In this document: positions 33,344 through 41,912 of the stretch, in pieces
How the letters are laid out: each line of letters begins with the position of its first letter
How positions within the stretch are numbered: position 1 is the first letter of the stretch
Assembly: GCA_958296015.1 (NCBI GenBank)
Contig: CATQIH010000031.1
Location: forward strand, 1 to 50,362
From: Cyclobacteriaceae bacterium
GTDB taxonomy: Bacteria > Bacteroidota > Bacteroidia > Cytophagales > Cyclobacteriaceae
Reading direction: 5' to 3'
DNA length: 50,362 bases
The notes under the pieces: model-generated
Seen by the model: the letters and a program-made list of their open reading frames with translations, nothing else
The model's database searches: none
What the model was told of the DNA's origin: nothing
Position numbers and translations under genes: made by a program

Positions 33344-34354
33344 ATGAAATATTTGTATGTGGCCTTACTGCTGTCTTTTGTTGCCTGCTCACAGGAAAAA
33401 AACGGCACTTCCGCTGAAAGCACTGATAGTACAAGTCTGAACATTAGTAGCTGGCAGGTGGTAAAGGCAAAAAATGAGCCTCTGCCACGCCATGAAAACG
33501 CCTTCGCATCGGTTGGAGGCAAATTTTATCTGATAGGAGGTAGGGGCAGCAAACCCGTAGACATTTATGATCCGCAAACCAATTCCTGGACTCAGGGACA
33601 AGCCCCGCCGTTGGAGATGCATCATTTTCAGGCGGTCCCTTTTCAGGGAAGTATCTATGTGATGGGCGCATTGACCGGTGGCTACCCAGACGAACAACCC
33701 ATTCCAAATATTTACATATACGATCCGGCAGCAGACACCTGGACAAAAGGCGCGGAAATACCTAAAGCAAGACGCAGGGGGGCGGCTGGTGTGGTAGTCA
33801 GAAACAACAAGTTTTATTTGGTAGATGGCATTCAAAGAGGACATTTGGGCGATTATACCAATTGGCTGGATACGTATGATCCTGTTACAGGAGAATGGAA
33901 AATACTGGCAGATGCACCCCACAAACGCGATCATTTCAACGCAGCTGTGGTAGGTGATAAACTGTATGCAGCCGGAGGACGAACTTCATCTGCTGCTACA
34001 GATCAAACGCTGGAACTCACTGTACCACAGGTAGATATATATGATTTCGCTGCTGATCGCTGGACCACTGCCGAACAACCCATTCCAACCGAAAGAGCCG
34101 GCACAACAGCCATTGCTTCAGGCCAGCATCTGATCATCATCGGAGGAGAAAGCGTGGCGCATGAGGCCGCCCATAATGAAGTAGAAGTATTTGATACGGA
34201 TACCCAACAGTGGGATTCTCTGCCCGATCTGAACACAGGACGACACGGCACACAGGGATTTTTATACAATGGCAAAATATATATCGCCGCAGGTAGTGCT
34301 AATCGTGGTGGAGGCCCGGAGTTGAATGATATGGAAGTATTTGAGCCAAATTGA
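33344..34354 (+). CDS. Kelch-repeat beta-propeller lipoprotein
   Basis: The 336-aa protein has the lipoprotein signal MKYLYVALLLSFVACSQEKN (Cys15). About five or six kelch repeats follow, seen as K-F-Y-L-I-G-G, Y-D-P-Q-T-N-S-W-T, IYVMGALTGGYPDE, IYDPAADTWTKGAEIPKARR, KLYAAGGRTSS and HLIIIGGESVAHE; the spacing of about 50 residues fits one propeller. Such proteins bind carbohydrates or other ligands, but an enzyme activity (for example galactose oxidase) would need extra domains not present. It ends the glgX run and converges with the CBM9-like gene. Confidence 0.87.
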   Translation: MKYLYVALLLSFVACSQEKNGTSAESTDSTSLNISSWQVVKAKNEPLPRHENAFASVGGKFYLIGGRGSKPVDIYDPQTNSWTQGQAPPLEMHHFQAVPFQGSIYVMGALTGGYPDEQPIPNIYIYDPAADTWTKGAEIPKARRRGAAGVVVRNNKFYLVDGIQRGHLGDYTNWLDTYDPVTGEWKILADAPHKRDHFNAAVVGDKLYAAGGRTSSAATDQTLELTVPQVDIYDFAADRWTTAEQPIPTERAGTTAIASGQHLIIIGGESVAHEAAHNEVEVFDTDTQQWDSLPDLNTGRHGTQGFLYNGKIYIAAGSANRGGGPELNDMEVFEPN

Positions 34355-34369
34355 TAGTAGCTATCCAAG

Positions 34370-35068
34370 TCAGTTGAACAGGAAGGTGCCAAATTTCTCA
34401 TACTCGTGGAAGCTTTTCTCTATGGGCTGCCATTGCCAGCTCTGGAATTTGCCGCTATCGTAATCTATGCGGTACATATTGGCTCTCCACTGTGTGCCCT
34501 TCTGCGGAGGTACGTTTTTAAGAGGAGCCAACAGGGCATATGGAATGAAAAACTCAGCGGTCCATTGTTGAATATGGGCATCTGATGCTTTTTCCCCGCC
34601 ACTTACGTGTGTAGCATGTTTTATACGACGATCGCCTTCATAGTGCCACGGAATCCAGCCCAAAAATTGTCCGCTAAAATTAGGCACGATCAGCGGCAAT
34701 TCATAGTTGAGTGGGGAAAGCTCGTACTCAAAATAAACTGGGTGCTGCTCGTCTGTCCATAAAAATACTTCCACGACATCTTCATCAAACAGGTCAGCAA
34801 AATCAGTTGTATGGGTAGCGGTGATTTTTTTATCTTCGCAGGCAAACAAGAAATACATGCCTTTGCCAGAATAAAGCACTTTGGCTTTTGTCTGTTTTGC
34901 TGCCGGATTGTCATGCCTGAACGGGATAATCACCCAATCCGTTTGTTCCCATTCATGGGCAGTTCCCTGTCCGTTGATCTCAAAATCCATTGTTTTTTCT
35001 ATCACAAGTGGCGGGCTGGGAGGCATCATAAGATACAAGCTAACGGTGAGTTGCGTGAACAAAGACAT
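34370..35068 (-). CDS. Carbohydrate-binding family 9-like protein
   Basis: The 232-aa protein has a short hydrophobic N terminus (MSLFTQLTVSLYLMMPPSPP) that may act as a signal. Its body follows the CBM9-like beta-sandwich seen in bacterial carbohydrate-binding proteins: IEKTMDFEINGQGTAHEWEQ, TKAKVLYSGKGMYFLFAC, DVVEVFLWTDEQHPVYFEYE, WTAEFFIPYALLAPL and GTQWRANMYRIDYDSGK. No catalytic domain is attached. The ligand is unknown. The gene converges with the kelch gene (15-base gap) and is separated from clpX upstream by a terminator. Confidence 0.75.
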   Translation of the reverse strand: MSLFTQLTVSLYLMMPPSPPLVIEKTMDFEINGQGTAHEWEQTDWVIIPFRHDNPAAKQTKAKVLYSGKGMYFLFACEDKKITATHTTDFADLFDEDVVEVFLWTDEQHPVYFEYELSPLNYELPLIVPNFSGQFLGWIPWHYEGDRRIKHATHVSGGEKASDAHIQQWTAEFFIPYALLAPLKNVPPQKGTQWRANMYRIDYDSGKFQSWQWQPIEKSFHEYEKFGTFLFN

Positions 35069-35099
35069 ACCAAAAAAAAAATCAATACTGGAAACTACA

Positions 35100-35133
35100 T
35101 AAAAAATCCTGTTCCGCGTTAAAAGAACAGGAT
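35100..35133 (-). terminator. Rho-independent terminator after clpX
   Basis: A perfect 9-bp stem (ATCCTGTTC at 35106-35114 with GAACAGGAT at 35125-35133) is followed on the minus strand by a T run (A at 35100-35105). It begins 26 bases past the clpX stop. This is one of the clearest terminators in the window. Confidence 0.85.
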
Positions 35134-35158
35134 ATTTTGATAATGGATTGTCAACAGT

Positions 35159-36394
35159 TTACGCTGCCGATAATCTTTTAAATTTAGATTTCTCAAATTT
35201 ATCTTCTGCATAAGCCCTGGAAACCACAAAGTGATTGATCTCATTTTGAGAAGGCAATTCGTACATCGCATCCGTGATAATCACCTCGCAGATAGAACGA
35301 AGTCCTCTGGCACCCAATTTAAATTCCATCGCTTTTTCCACAATATATTCCAGCGCATCATCTTCAAAGGCAATGTCTATGTTTTCCATCTTGAAGAGCT
35401 TACGATACTGCTTCGTCAGCGCATTTTTGGGCGTGGTCAGGATCATCTTGAGCGTCTCGATGCTTAGTGGATTGAGGTGGGTCAGCACCGGTAAACGACC
35501 GATCAGCTCTGGAATCAGTCCGAAATGGCGCAGGTCAACAGCAGTGATATATTGCAAGAGGTTTTCTTTATCAATACGCTGGTCGCTCATATTTGTATTG
35601 CTGCCTGAAAAGCCCAGCGGTTTGGTATTAAGGCGATTGGCAATCAGCCTGGAGATACCATCAAAAGCACCTCCGCAGATAAACAGGATATTCTCTGTAT
35701 TGAGGCTGATCATCTTCTGGTCGGGGTGCTTTCTGCCGCCTTGCGGTGGCACGTTCACGTGTGTACCTTCCAGTAGTTTGAGCAATGCCTGCTGTACGCC
35801 TTCTCCGCTCACATCCCGGGTAATAGAGGGGTTGTCAGACTTGCGGGCGATCTTGTCAATCTCATCGATGTATACGATGCCTCTTTCGGCAGCCGACACA
35901 TCATAATCAGCTGATTGCAGCAGACGTGTCAGAATACTTTCCACATCTTCGCCTACATATCCGGCCTCGGTGAGCACGGTGGCATCGGCAATACAGAAAG
36001 GTACTTCCAGAATTCTGGCCAGGGTTCTGGCAAGGTATGTCTTGCCCGTACCGGTTTCACCCACCATGATGATGTTGGATTTCTCAATGGAAATATCCTC
36101 TTCATCGGGTGTTTGCATCAGACGTTTGTAGTGGTTATAGACCGCCACAGAGATAACCTTTTTGGCTTCTTCCTGTCCCACCACAAACTGATCCAAATAT
36201 TGCTTAATCTCCATAGGCTTCATGAGGTTGAATTCAGGAGCCTTTTGTTTGTTTTTAACTTTTACTTCTTCTTCGAGTATTTGTTGGGCCTGATTGATAC
36301 AAAAATTGCAAATATGTGCATTGATACCGGAAATCATCAGGTCTACATCCTTCTTGGTTCTACCACAAAAAGAACAGCTAATTTGCTGAGGCAT
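35159..36394 (-). CDS. clpX: ClpX, ATPase subunit of the ClpXP protease
   Basis: ClpX unfolds substrates and feeds them to ClpP. The 411-aa product has the N-terminal C4 zinc domain ([13 protein letters not shown] ... CNFC), Walker A GETGTGKT, pore loop G-Y-V-G ([14 protein letters not shown]), Walker B V-Y-I-D-E-I-D-K, the R-K-H element (PQGGRKHPD) and the C-terminal AAA small domain. The ClpP-docking tripeptide is LGF ([10 protein letters not shown]) instead of the common IGF. It is transcribed after clpP, but a hairpin stands between the two, so separate or attenuated expression is likely. The ATG at 36394 is unambiguous. Confidence 0.97.
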   Translation of the reverse strand: MPQQISCSFCGRTKKDVDLMISGINAHICNFCINQAQQILEEEVKVKNKQKAPEFNLMKPMEIKQYLDQFVVGQEEAKKVISVAVYNHYKRLMQTPDEEDISIEKSNIIMVGETGTGKTYLARTLARILEVPFCIADATVLTEAGYVGEDVESILTRLLQSADYDVSAAERGIVYIDEIDKIARKSDNPSITRDVSGEGVQQALLKLLEGTHVNVPPQGGRKHPDQKMISLNTENILFICGGAFDGISRLIANRLNTKPLGFSGSNTNMSDQRIDKENLLQYITAVDLRHFGLIPELIGRLPVLTHLNPLSIETLKMILTTPKNALTKQYRKLFKMENIDIAFEDDALEYIVEKAMEFKLGARGLRSICEVIITDAMYELPSQNEINHFVVSRAYAEDKFEKSKFKRLSAA

Positions 36395-36488
36395 AATATT
36401 ATAATCTAGGTCAAGGAAATAGTGAGTAGCGAAGGTAACAAAATATTGCCCTTACACCAACGAAATGCAATTTGCTGTCAAATTATAA

Positions 36489-36511
36489 GTGCCGGCTATA
36501 TGAACCGGCAC
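36489..36511 (-). terminator. Hairpin between clpP and clpX (terminator or attenuator)
   Basis: GTGCCGG (36489-36495) pairs perfectly with CCGGCAC (36505-36511) around a 9-base loop, 31 bases past the clpP stop. On the minus strand TTATAATTTG follows, so the T tail is weak and termination may be partial. Confidence 0.55.
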
Positions 36512-36542
36512 CACTTTTCAAAGTTTAATAAAACAGAAGCTA

Positions 36543-37241
36543 TTATGAAATATTTTCTTTCATACGCTTAAAATAACCTCTGCTGAGTACTTCATCTACC
36601 AAACCATATTCTTTGGCTTCTTCCGGTCTCATCCAGTAGTCTCTGTCAGAATCCTTTTCGATGATTTCATAAGGCTTGCCGGTATGATGTGCAAGGATGT
36701 CGTACAGGTCTTTTCGCAGTTCCTGCATTTGCTTCAAGGTAATTTCCATGTCTCTCGACTGGCCCTGCATACCGCCGCTGGGCTGGTGAATCATCACCCT
36801 GGAATGGGGCAGCGCAGAGCGTTTTCCTGCGGCACCCCCTGCCAGTAGCACAGAACCCATAGAGGCTGCCAGTCCGGTACAAACGGTGGCCACATCCGGA
36901 GAAACATACTGCATGGTATCATACATGCCCAAGCCTGCATACACAGAGCCTCCCGGGCTGTTGATGTACAGTAGAATGTCTTTTTTGGGATCTACGGAAT
37001 CTAGGAAAAGTAGCTGAGCTGTGATAATATTACCGATATTTTCTTCTACCTGCATGCCCAGAAAAATAATCCTGTCCATGATAAGACGTGAAAAAACATC
37101 AATTTCCGCAAAACGGGTAGGCCGCTCTTCTATAACAGAACGGGTCATGTTTTCAACCCGCTGAAAATACGAATCTACTGTGCTACTAGGTATATTCTGA
37201 TGCTTTACAGCATAATTTCTGAATTCATCTTTGTTGTTCAT
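36543..37241 (-). CDS. clpP: ClpP, proteolytic subunit of the Clp protease
   Basis: ClpP forms the double-ring serine peptidase of ClpXP. The 232-aa product has the catalytic triad Ser127 (LAASMGS), His152 (RVMIHQP) and Asp197 (EKDSDRD), plus the substrate-groove loop NSPGGSVYAGLGMYDTM and the handle helix (MQELRKDLYDILAHHTGKP). The N-terminal extension of about 30 residues before the usual ClpP start (SVIEERPTRFAEIDVFSRL) could be a propeptide. It lies downstream of tig (74-base gap), the conserved tig-clpP-clpX order. Confidence 0.97.
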   Translation of the reverse strand: MNNKDEFRNYAVKHQNIPSSTVDSYFQRVENMTRSVIEERPTRFAEIDVFSRLIMDRIIFLGMQVEENIGNIITAQLLFLDSVDPKKDILLYINSPGGSVYAGLGMYDTMQYVSPDVATVCTGLAASMGSVLLAGGAAGKRSALPHSRVMIHQPSGGMQGQSRDMEITLKQMQELRKDLYDILAHHTGKPYEIIEKDSDRDYWMRPEEAKEYGLVDEVLSRGYFKRMKENIS

Positions 37242-37315
37242 TGTTATTGTGGTTTTAGCATGGGAAAAAAGAGCTTTTATAAAAGCCGCTATATTTGAAA
37301 CGAAAAGTTTAAACG

Positions 37316-38659
37316 TTAGTTACTTTTTTGCACTTTCTCTTTAAATCCATCCAGGTCTACTTCCTGCTCTTCGATGGTGATATTGTCTTTGATTACCTGA
37401 AAAATCTTTTCTGAACGGGCCTGGTTCATAACATTCATATAATTGTTGCCATTGTCGCCTTTCAGGTAATTGTCTATGAACACATCAATGTTGTCTCCCA
37501 ACTGATCCAGCAATCCTGACTGGCCCAGTTGTGCTTCTATCAGCTTTCGTGCTTCATTTTTCACATCTTCATTGCCTACGTTCACTTCCTTGTCTTCGGC
37601 AATCTTATTGGTAATCAAGTTCCATTTTAAATCCTTGAGGTACTGGTCAAACTCTTTGTCCATTTGTTCTTCCGTAAGTTGGCCTTCGTATTTGATGAGC
37701 AGCCATCTTTTCAGAAAATCGTTGGGCGTTTCAATGTCTGTGTTATCCAAAAAATTATCTCTGATGTCTCGTGTGAGCAAGTTATGTGTTTCTTTCCGAA
37801 AGTTTTCCTCCATCGTCTCCCTCATCTTTTGGGTAAATTCCTCTTCGCCACTGACAGCATCTTTACCAAATACCTGATCAAAAAGCTCCTGGTTGATTTC
37901 TGCGGGTGTTTTGCGCTGAATATCTTCTATCTGAAACTGGAATGCTCCGGCTACCTCTTTTACTTCGTCGCTCTTCATGCCCAACAGCGAAGCTACCTGG
38001 TAATCTTCAGGGAAAACTTCTCTGATATCAAAAGAGATCGTGTCGCCTTTGGCAGCACCGACAAACTGTTTTATTTGGGACTCTTCGTGTCTGGAAAGAT
38101 CAATACGGGCACTCTCGCTGGCAATGTCGCCGTCTTCCTGGGTAATTTTTCCTTTGAGCTGGTCTTCTTTCTCACTCTTCTCTACATGTTCGTGCCCTGC
38201 AAACTGGTTTTTGAGGTTATCCAGGGTTTCCTGCATATCCTTATCAGTTACTTTAATGTTGTATTGTGGCACCTTTACCTGGTCAGAAAGCTCATAAGTG
38301 AAATCGTTGACGTAGCCCACTTCATAGACAAACTCAAACTCCTGCTGGTGATCCCAGTCAATGTTTTTGGCAGCTTCTATGTCCGGTATTGGTTCACCGA
38401 CAAGTTTGAGGTTGTTTTCCTGGATAAATTTGGGCAACGATTTGGTAAGCATCTGATTGATTTCTTCTACTTTGATGCCTTTGCCATACATCTTTTTAAT
38501 CAGCCCGGCAGGTACTTTGCCCGGACGAAAGCCTTTCAGGTTAGCCTTCTTGCGGTATTCTTTTACTTTTTCTTCAATCTTTGGTTGGTAATCCTCCTCC
38601 TTCAAATTAATCTTGATAGAAGCTTCCGTGTTACCCTTTTTATCTAGTATGATGTCCAA
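37316..38659 (-). CDS. tig: Trigger factor, ribosome-associated chaperone
   Basis: The 447-aa product has the N-terminal ribosome-binding domain with LKGFRPGKVPAGLIKKMYG (the family GFRxGKxP signature near residues 40-50), a degenerate FKBP-like middle domain (IDLSRHEESQIKQFVGAAKG) and a long helical C-terminal arm. The start is TTG at 38659: the first codons read M-D-I-I-L-D-K-K, the normal trigger-factor opening, and the only other upstream codon before an in-frame stop is ATT. The rare start may limit translation. The gene lies between tRNA-Leu and clpP. Confidence 0.95.
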   Translation of the reverse strand: MDIILDKKGNTEASIKINLKEEDYQPKIEEKVKEYRKKANLKGFRPGKVPAGLIKKMYGKGIKVEEINQMLTKSLPKFIQENNLKLVGEPIPDIEAAKNIDWDHQQEFEFVYEVGYVNDFTYELSDQVKVPQYNIKVTDKDMQETLDNLKNQFAGHEHVEKSEKEDQLKGKITQEDGDIASESARIDLSRHEESQIKQFVGAAKGDTISFDIREVFPEDYQVASLLGMKSDEVKEVAGAFQFQIEDIQRKTPAEINQELFDQVFGKDAVSGEEEFTQKMRETMEENFRKETHNLLTRDIRDNFLDNTDIETPNDFLKRWLLIKYEGQLTEEQMDKEFDQYLKDLKWNLITNKIAEDKEVNVGNEDVKNEARKLIEAQLGQSGLLDQLGDNIDVFIDNYLKGDNGNNYMNVMNQARSEKIFQVIKDNITIEEQEVDLDGFKEKVQKSN

Positions 38660-38686
38660 GGTGCTAAAAATTTAATCGTTTAAACT

Positions 38687-38732
38687 AAAAACCCTCAGTC
38701 TCAATAATAGACAACTATTACTAAGAAGAGGG
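38687..38732 (-). terminator. Rho-independent terminator after tRNA-Leu
   Basis: A long hairpin runs from 38692 to 38732: the outer stem CCCTC/GAGGG and the inner stem TAATAG/CTATTA with extra G-T pairs close around TTGT. On the minus strand TTTTT follows (A at 38687-38691). It starts 6 bases after the tRNA 3' end, so it should release the tRNA transcript and insulate tig. Confidence 0.8.
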
Positions 38733-38738
38733 TATACA

Positions 38739-38823
38739 TGGTGCGGATGGAGGGACTCGAACCCACATGCCTCACGGCGCTAGATCCTAAGTCTAGTACG
38801 TCTACCAATTTCGCCACATCCGC
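38739..38823 (-). tRNA. tRNA-Leu, anticodon UAG
   Basis: The minus-strand product is a class II tRNA. The acceptor stem GCGGATG pairs with CATCCGC, followed by the encoded discriminator A and CCA (plus 38742-38739). The anticodon stem CTAGA/TCTAG closes the loop CTTAGGA with anticodon TAG, reading CUA and probably other CUN codons. The long variable arm and the T-loop GGTTCGAGTCC are clear. It has its own promoter and terminator and stands alone between tig and rel. Confidence 0.97.
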
Positions 38824-38841
38824 AAATTCCAAATGAGAATG

Positions 38842-38871
38842 CAAATCTATACTATTTGATGAAAGATTCAA
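38842..38871 (-). promoter_or_regulatory. Bacteroidota-type promoter for tRNA-Leu
   Basis: On the minus strand TTG (complement of 38869-38871), a 19-base spacer and TAGATTTG (complement of 38842-38849) give an exact -33/-7 match. The -7 box ends 18 bases before the mature tRNA 5' end, leaving room for a short leader. This is the best promoter match in the window. Confidence 0.75.
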
Positions 38872-38931
38872 GGTGCTTTTCAGAAAAAAATATTTTTATC
38901 AGATAACGGCTGATTTCCTTTTGCCTGGAAT

Positions 38932-38960
38932 TTGTTATGTAGTAGATGATGTTATGTTTG
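38932..38960 (+). promoter_or_regulatory. Bacteroidota-type promoter for rel
   Basis: TTG (38932-38934), an 18-base spacer and TATGTTTG (38953-38960) match the -33/-7 consensus. A second TATGTTTG (38972-38979) has no matching -33. The leader to the ATG at 39020 would be about 50 bases. It is divergent from the tRNA promoter, with 60 bases between the two -33 elements. Confidence 0.6.
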
Positions 38961-39019
38961 TATAGCAATAGTATGTTTGTCTTTTAATTTTTGTTATTTG
39001 GTATTTAGTGCTTTTAAAT

Positions 39020-41269
39020 ATGGCTCAGGAAAGTATGCTGGCGATCAATACGGAAGAAGAAAAGCGAGAAATCCTCAGAAAGTATCGCAGGTTGCTTCGT
39101 TATGCCAAGCCCTATTTACAGAATGGTGATGCCAAACTTATCAAGAAAGCTTTCAACACTTCGCTGGAAGCCCACAAGGAGATGCGCCGTAAGTCGGGTG
39201 AGCCTTATATTTACCATCCTATTGCTGTGGCAGAAATTGCTGTCAACGAAATTGGGCTGGGCACTACCGCAATCGTATCTGCTCTGCTGCATGATGTGGT
39301 GGAAGATACCGAGGTTGAACGGAAGACATAGAGCGGGATTTTGGCAAAAAAGTAGCCCGTATCATCGATGGGCTTACCAAGATTTCAGGAGTATTTGAAT
39401 ACGGATCTTCGCAGCAGGCTGAAAATTTCCGCAAGATGCTGCTCACGCTCTCCGAAGATGTGCGTGTGATCCTAATCAAACTGGCCGACAGGCTGCACAA
39501 TATGCGTACCCTGGACAGTATGCCGCAACATAAGCAGCTCAAGATTGCCTCTGAAACGATCTACCTTTATGCTCCGCTGGCGCACCGCCTTGGGCTATAT
39601 GCCATCAAAACAGAGCTGGAAGACCTTTATCTTAAATATACACAGCCAGAAAAATACCGGGAAATTGCCAGCCAGATCAGTGCCACCAAAGATGCACGCA
39701 ACAAGTTTATCAAACGCTTTATCGGACCAATCCAGAAAGAGCTAAAAGGCCAGGGCTTTGGCAGCTTTATCATCAAAGGCCGCCCAAAATCTATCTATTC
39801 CATCTGGAATAAGATGTCTAAAAAAGGTATCCCTTTTAGCGAGGTATATGACCTGTTTGCCATTCGTATCATTTTGGATGTGCCACTGGAAGAAGAAAAA
39901 AGCAGCCAGCTGGAAGGCATATTCTATTATTACAGATTATTATAACCCCAATCCGGAGCGTCTTAGAGACTGGATCAGCACCCCCAAATCCAACGGGTAT
40001 GAGTCGCTGCACACTACGGTGATGGGTCCGTATGGGCAGTGGGTTGAAGTGCAGATTCGCACCAGGCGCATGGATGAGATTGCCGAAAAAGGCTATGCCG
40101 CCCATTGGAAATACAAAGACAAGCCAGGTTCCAACCGCCAGTCGGGCCTGGAGGAGTGGATTAGCAAGGTGCGGGATATGTTGGAGCAGGCCAAAAGCCA
40201 GAGCAACGCTTCTGCCATTGAGTTTGTAGATGATTTCCGCTCCAACCTCTTCCACGACGAAGTGTTTATCTTTACACCCAAAGGCGACCTGCGTATTTTA
40301 CCCGGTGGTGCCACTGCGCTTGACTTTGCCTTCGATATACATACCGAAATAGGGGCTAAATGTCTGGGTGCTAAGGTCAACCAGAAACTGGTGCCCATCA
40401 ATTATATCTTATCCAATGGCGACCAGGTAGAAATTCTCACTTCCAACAAGCAGCGGCCCAACGAAGACTGGCTCAGGTTTGTGGTTTCTTCCAAGGCCAA
40501 GGCCAAGATCAAAGAAATACTCAAAGAAGAAAAAAGAGCTGCTGCCGGTGAGGGCAAGGAGATTGTCAGGCGTAAGCTAAAGCAACTGAAGGTGGAATTA
40601 ACCAGTGAGGTGCTTGAAAAACTGACTGCTTATTTTAAAGTGAAGACACCGCTGGAGTTTTACTTTAAAGTGGGAGAGGGGAGCATACCGGCCACTTCCA
40701 TCAAGCGGTTTTATGAAGAAAGCCAGCGGACAAGCCAGCAGCCGCAAAGCAAGCACCAGGAGCGCGTCAGTGCCAGAAACAATGGTATAAAAACGTCTTC
40801 CAAAGAGCAAAAGAAGGACCTGATCCTGATTGGTGAAGATATGGATGTGCTGGACTATAAGCTGGCCAAATGCTGCAACCCGATTCCAGGCGACGATGTG
40901 TTTGGCTTTATCACCGTCAATGAAGGCATCAAAATCCACAGAACCAACTGCCCGAATGCGCCGGAACTGATGGCCAACTATGGCTACCGTATCGTGCAGG
41001 CCAAATGGACCACCCGCAAAGAGCTGGCCTTTCTTACTGGCCTAAAAGTAATAGGCACCGATAGGCTGGGACTGATCAATGATATTACAGCGGTCATTTC
41101 TTCTGAGTTGAAGGTAAACATGCGCTCCATCTCTATCGATACGGATGAAGGAATCTTTGAAGGCAACATCATGTTGTATGTACACGATAAGTCTCACCTG
41201 GATATATTGATCAAAAAGCTCGAGAATGTCAACGGCATCGTCAGAGTTACGCGTTTTGATTCGTTGTAA
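39020..41269 (+). CDS. RelA/SpoT bifunctional (p)ppGpp synthetase/hydrolase, two compensating frameshifts
   Basis: Joined, the gene encodes a long Rel protein. It has the HD hydrolase domain (His66, His91-Asp92 in ALLHDVVEDTE; KLADRLHNMRTL), the synthetase domain (GRPKSIYSIWNKM, YESLHTTVMGP, EVQIRTRRMDEIAEKGYAAH), a TGS domain (DLRILPGGATALDFAFD) and a C-terminal zinc-finger/ACT region (CCNPIPGDD; GTDRLGLINDITAVISSELK). The R-L-R-D signature suggests the bifunctional class. The frame is lost twice: near 39321-39325 one base is missing (the frame stops at 39331, inside HD), and near 39894-39912 one base is extra, restoring the original frame inside the synthetase domain. The ATG at 39020 is preferred over GTG 39008. 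If real, neither activity would survive, so a sequencing error is likely. fur follows. Confidence 0.88.
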
Positions 41270-41290
41270 GTAGGTTGTTTCTTTTCAGAA

Positions 41291-41312
41291 TTGCCTCAAA
41301 GTTATATATTTG
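41291..41312 (+). promoter_or_regulatory. Candidate promoter for fur
   Basis: TATATTTG at 41305-41312 matches TAnnTTTG exactly, 21 bases before the fur ATG. A TTG at 41291-41293 is only 11 bases upstream, shorter than the usual 18-20, so only the -7 part is convincing. It would let fur be expressed apart from rel. Confidence 0.4.
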
Positions 41313-41333
41313 TAGTAGTTAGGATAAAAGCAT

Positions 41334-41837
41334 ATGGCGTTAAATCAGGAAACATACAATAAAGTAAAGAGCACATTTATAATATATTTGGAGGAAAAGG
41401 CGTACCGCAAGACTCCGGAACGCTTTGCTATCCTGGAAGAAATTTACTCTCGAGACGGTCACTTTGATGTAGAGTCGCTCTATATCAGTATGAAAAATAA
41501 AAATTACCGCGTCAGCCGGGCTACGGTGTACAACACCCTGGATATTCTGGTAGAATGTGATCTGGTGAGCAAACATCAGTTTGGCAAAAACCTGGCGCAG
41601 TATGAAAAGAACTACGGCTACAAACAGCACGATCACCTGATTTGCACCGACTGCAACAAGGTACTCGAGTTTTGTGATCCCAGAATTTACAACATTCAAA
41701 GAATGGTTGGCGAACTGCTCAGCTATGATGTCCAGCATCATTCTCTGATCCTGTATGGCAGCTGTAATAAAACCAACTGTGCGGATAAGCCGGAAGATGC
41801 AACTTCAATGACCAATATTGCCAAAGCAAATTCTTAA
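41334..41837 (+). CDS. Fur/PerR-family metal-dependent transcriptional regulator
   Basis: The 167-aa protein has the N-terminal winged helix (KTPERFAILEEIYSRDGHFD, recognition helix YRVSRATVYNTLDIL) and a dimerisation domain with the structural zinc cysteines Cys104-x-x-Cys107 (HDHLICTDCNKVLEFCDP) and a second pair Cys144/Cys149 (GSCNKTNC). His99 and His101 are likely metal ligands. Fur, Zur and PerR cannot be separated on this evidence; the D-x-H-x-x-C surroundings fit either Fur or PerR. It lies between rel and purA, with a strong terminator behind it. No Fur-box-like site was recognised in the window. Confidence 0.9.
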   Translation: MALNQETYNKVKSTFIIYLEEKAYRKTPERFAILEEIYSRDGHFDVESLYISMKNKNYRVSRATVYNTLDILVECDLVSKHQFGKNLAQYEKNYGYKQHDHLICTDCNKVLEFCDPRIYNIQRMVGELLSYDVQHHSLILYGSCNKTNCADKPEDATSMTNIAKANS

Positions 41838-41864
41838 CAAACTATTATCTACGTATTAAAACCT

Positions 41865-41891
41865 GGTGTTGGCCTGACCGACACCTTTTTT
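41865..41891 (+). terminator. Rho-independent terminator after fur
   Basis: GGTGTTGG (41865-41872) pairs with CCGACACC (41878-41885) including one G-T pair, loop CCTGA, then six T (41886-41891). It is 27 bases past the fur stop and 21 bases before the purA start, so purA should need its own start site downstream or read-through. Confidence 0.85.
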
Positions 41892-41912
41892 CATGTTAAC
41901 TAACTTCAAATT

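Noticed and set aside
37664-38647. 327-codon open frame on the plus strand over tig
   Set aside because: It is the complement of trigger factor, whose domains are clear on the minus strand. The phenylalanine-rich product reflects lysine/glutamate codons read backwards.
39321-39912. Programmed frameshifting in rel
   Set aside because: No slippery heptamer with a downstream structure was seen at the first break, and two opposite shifts in one gene are hard to explain as regulation. Indel error or mutation is simpler.
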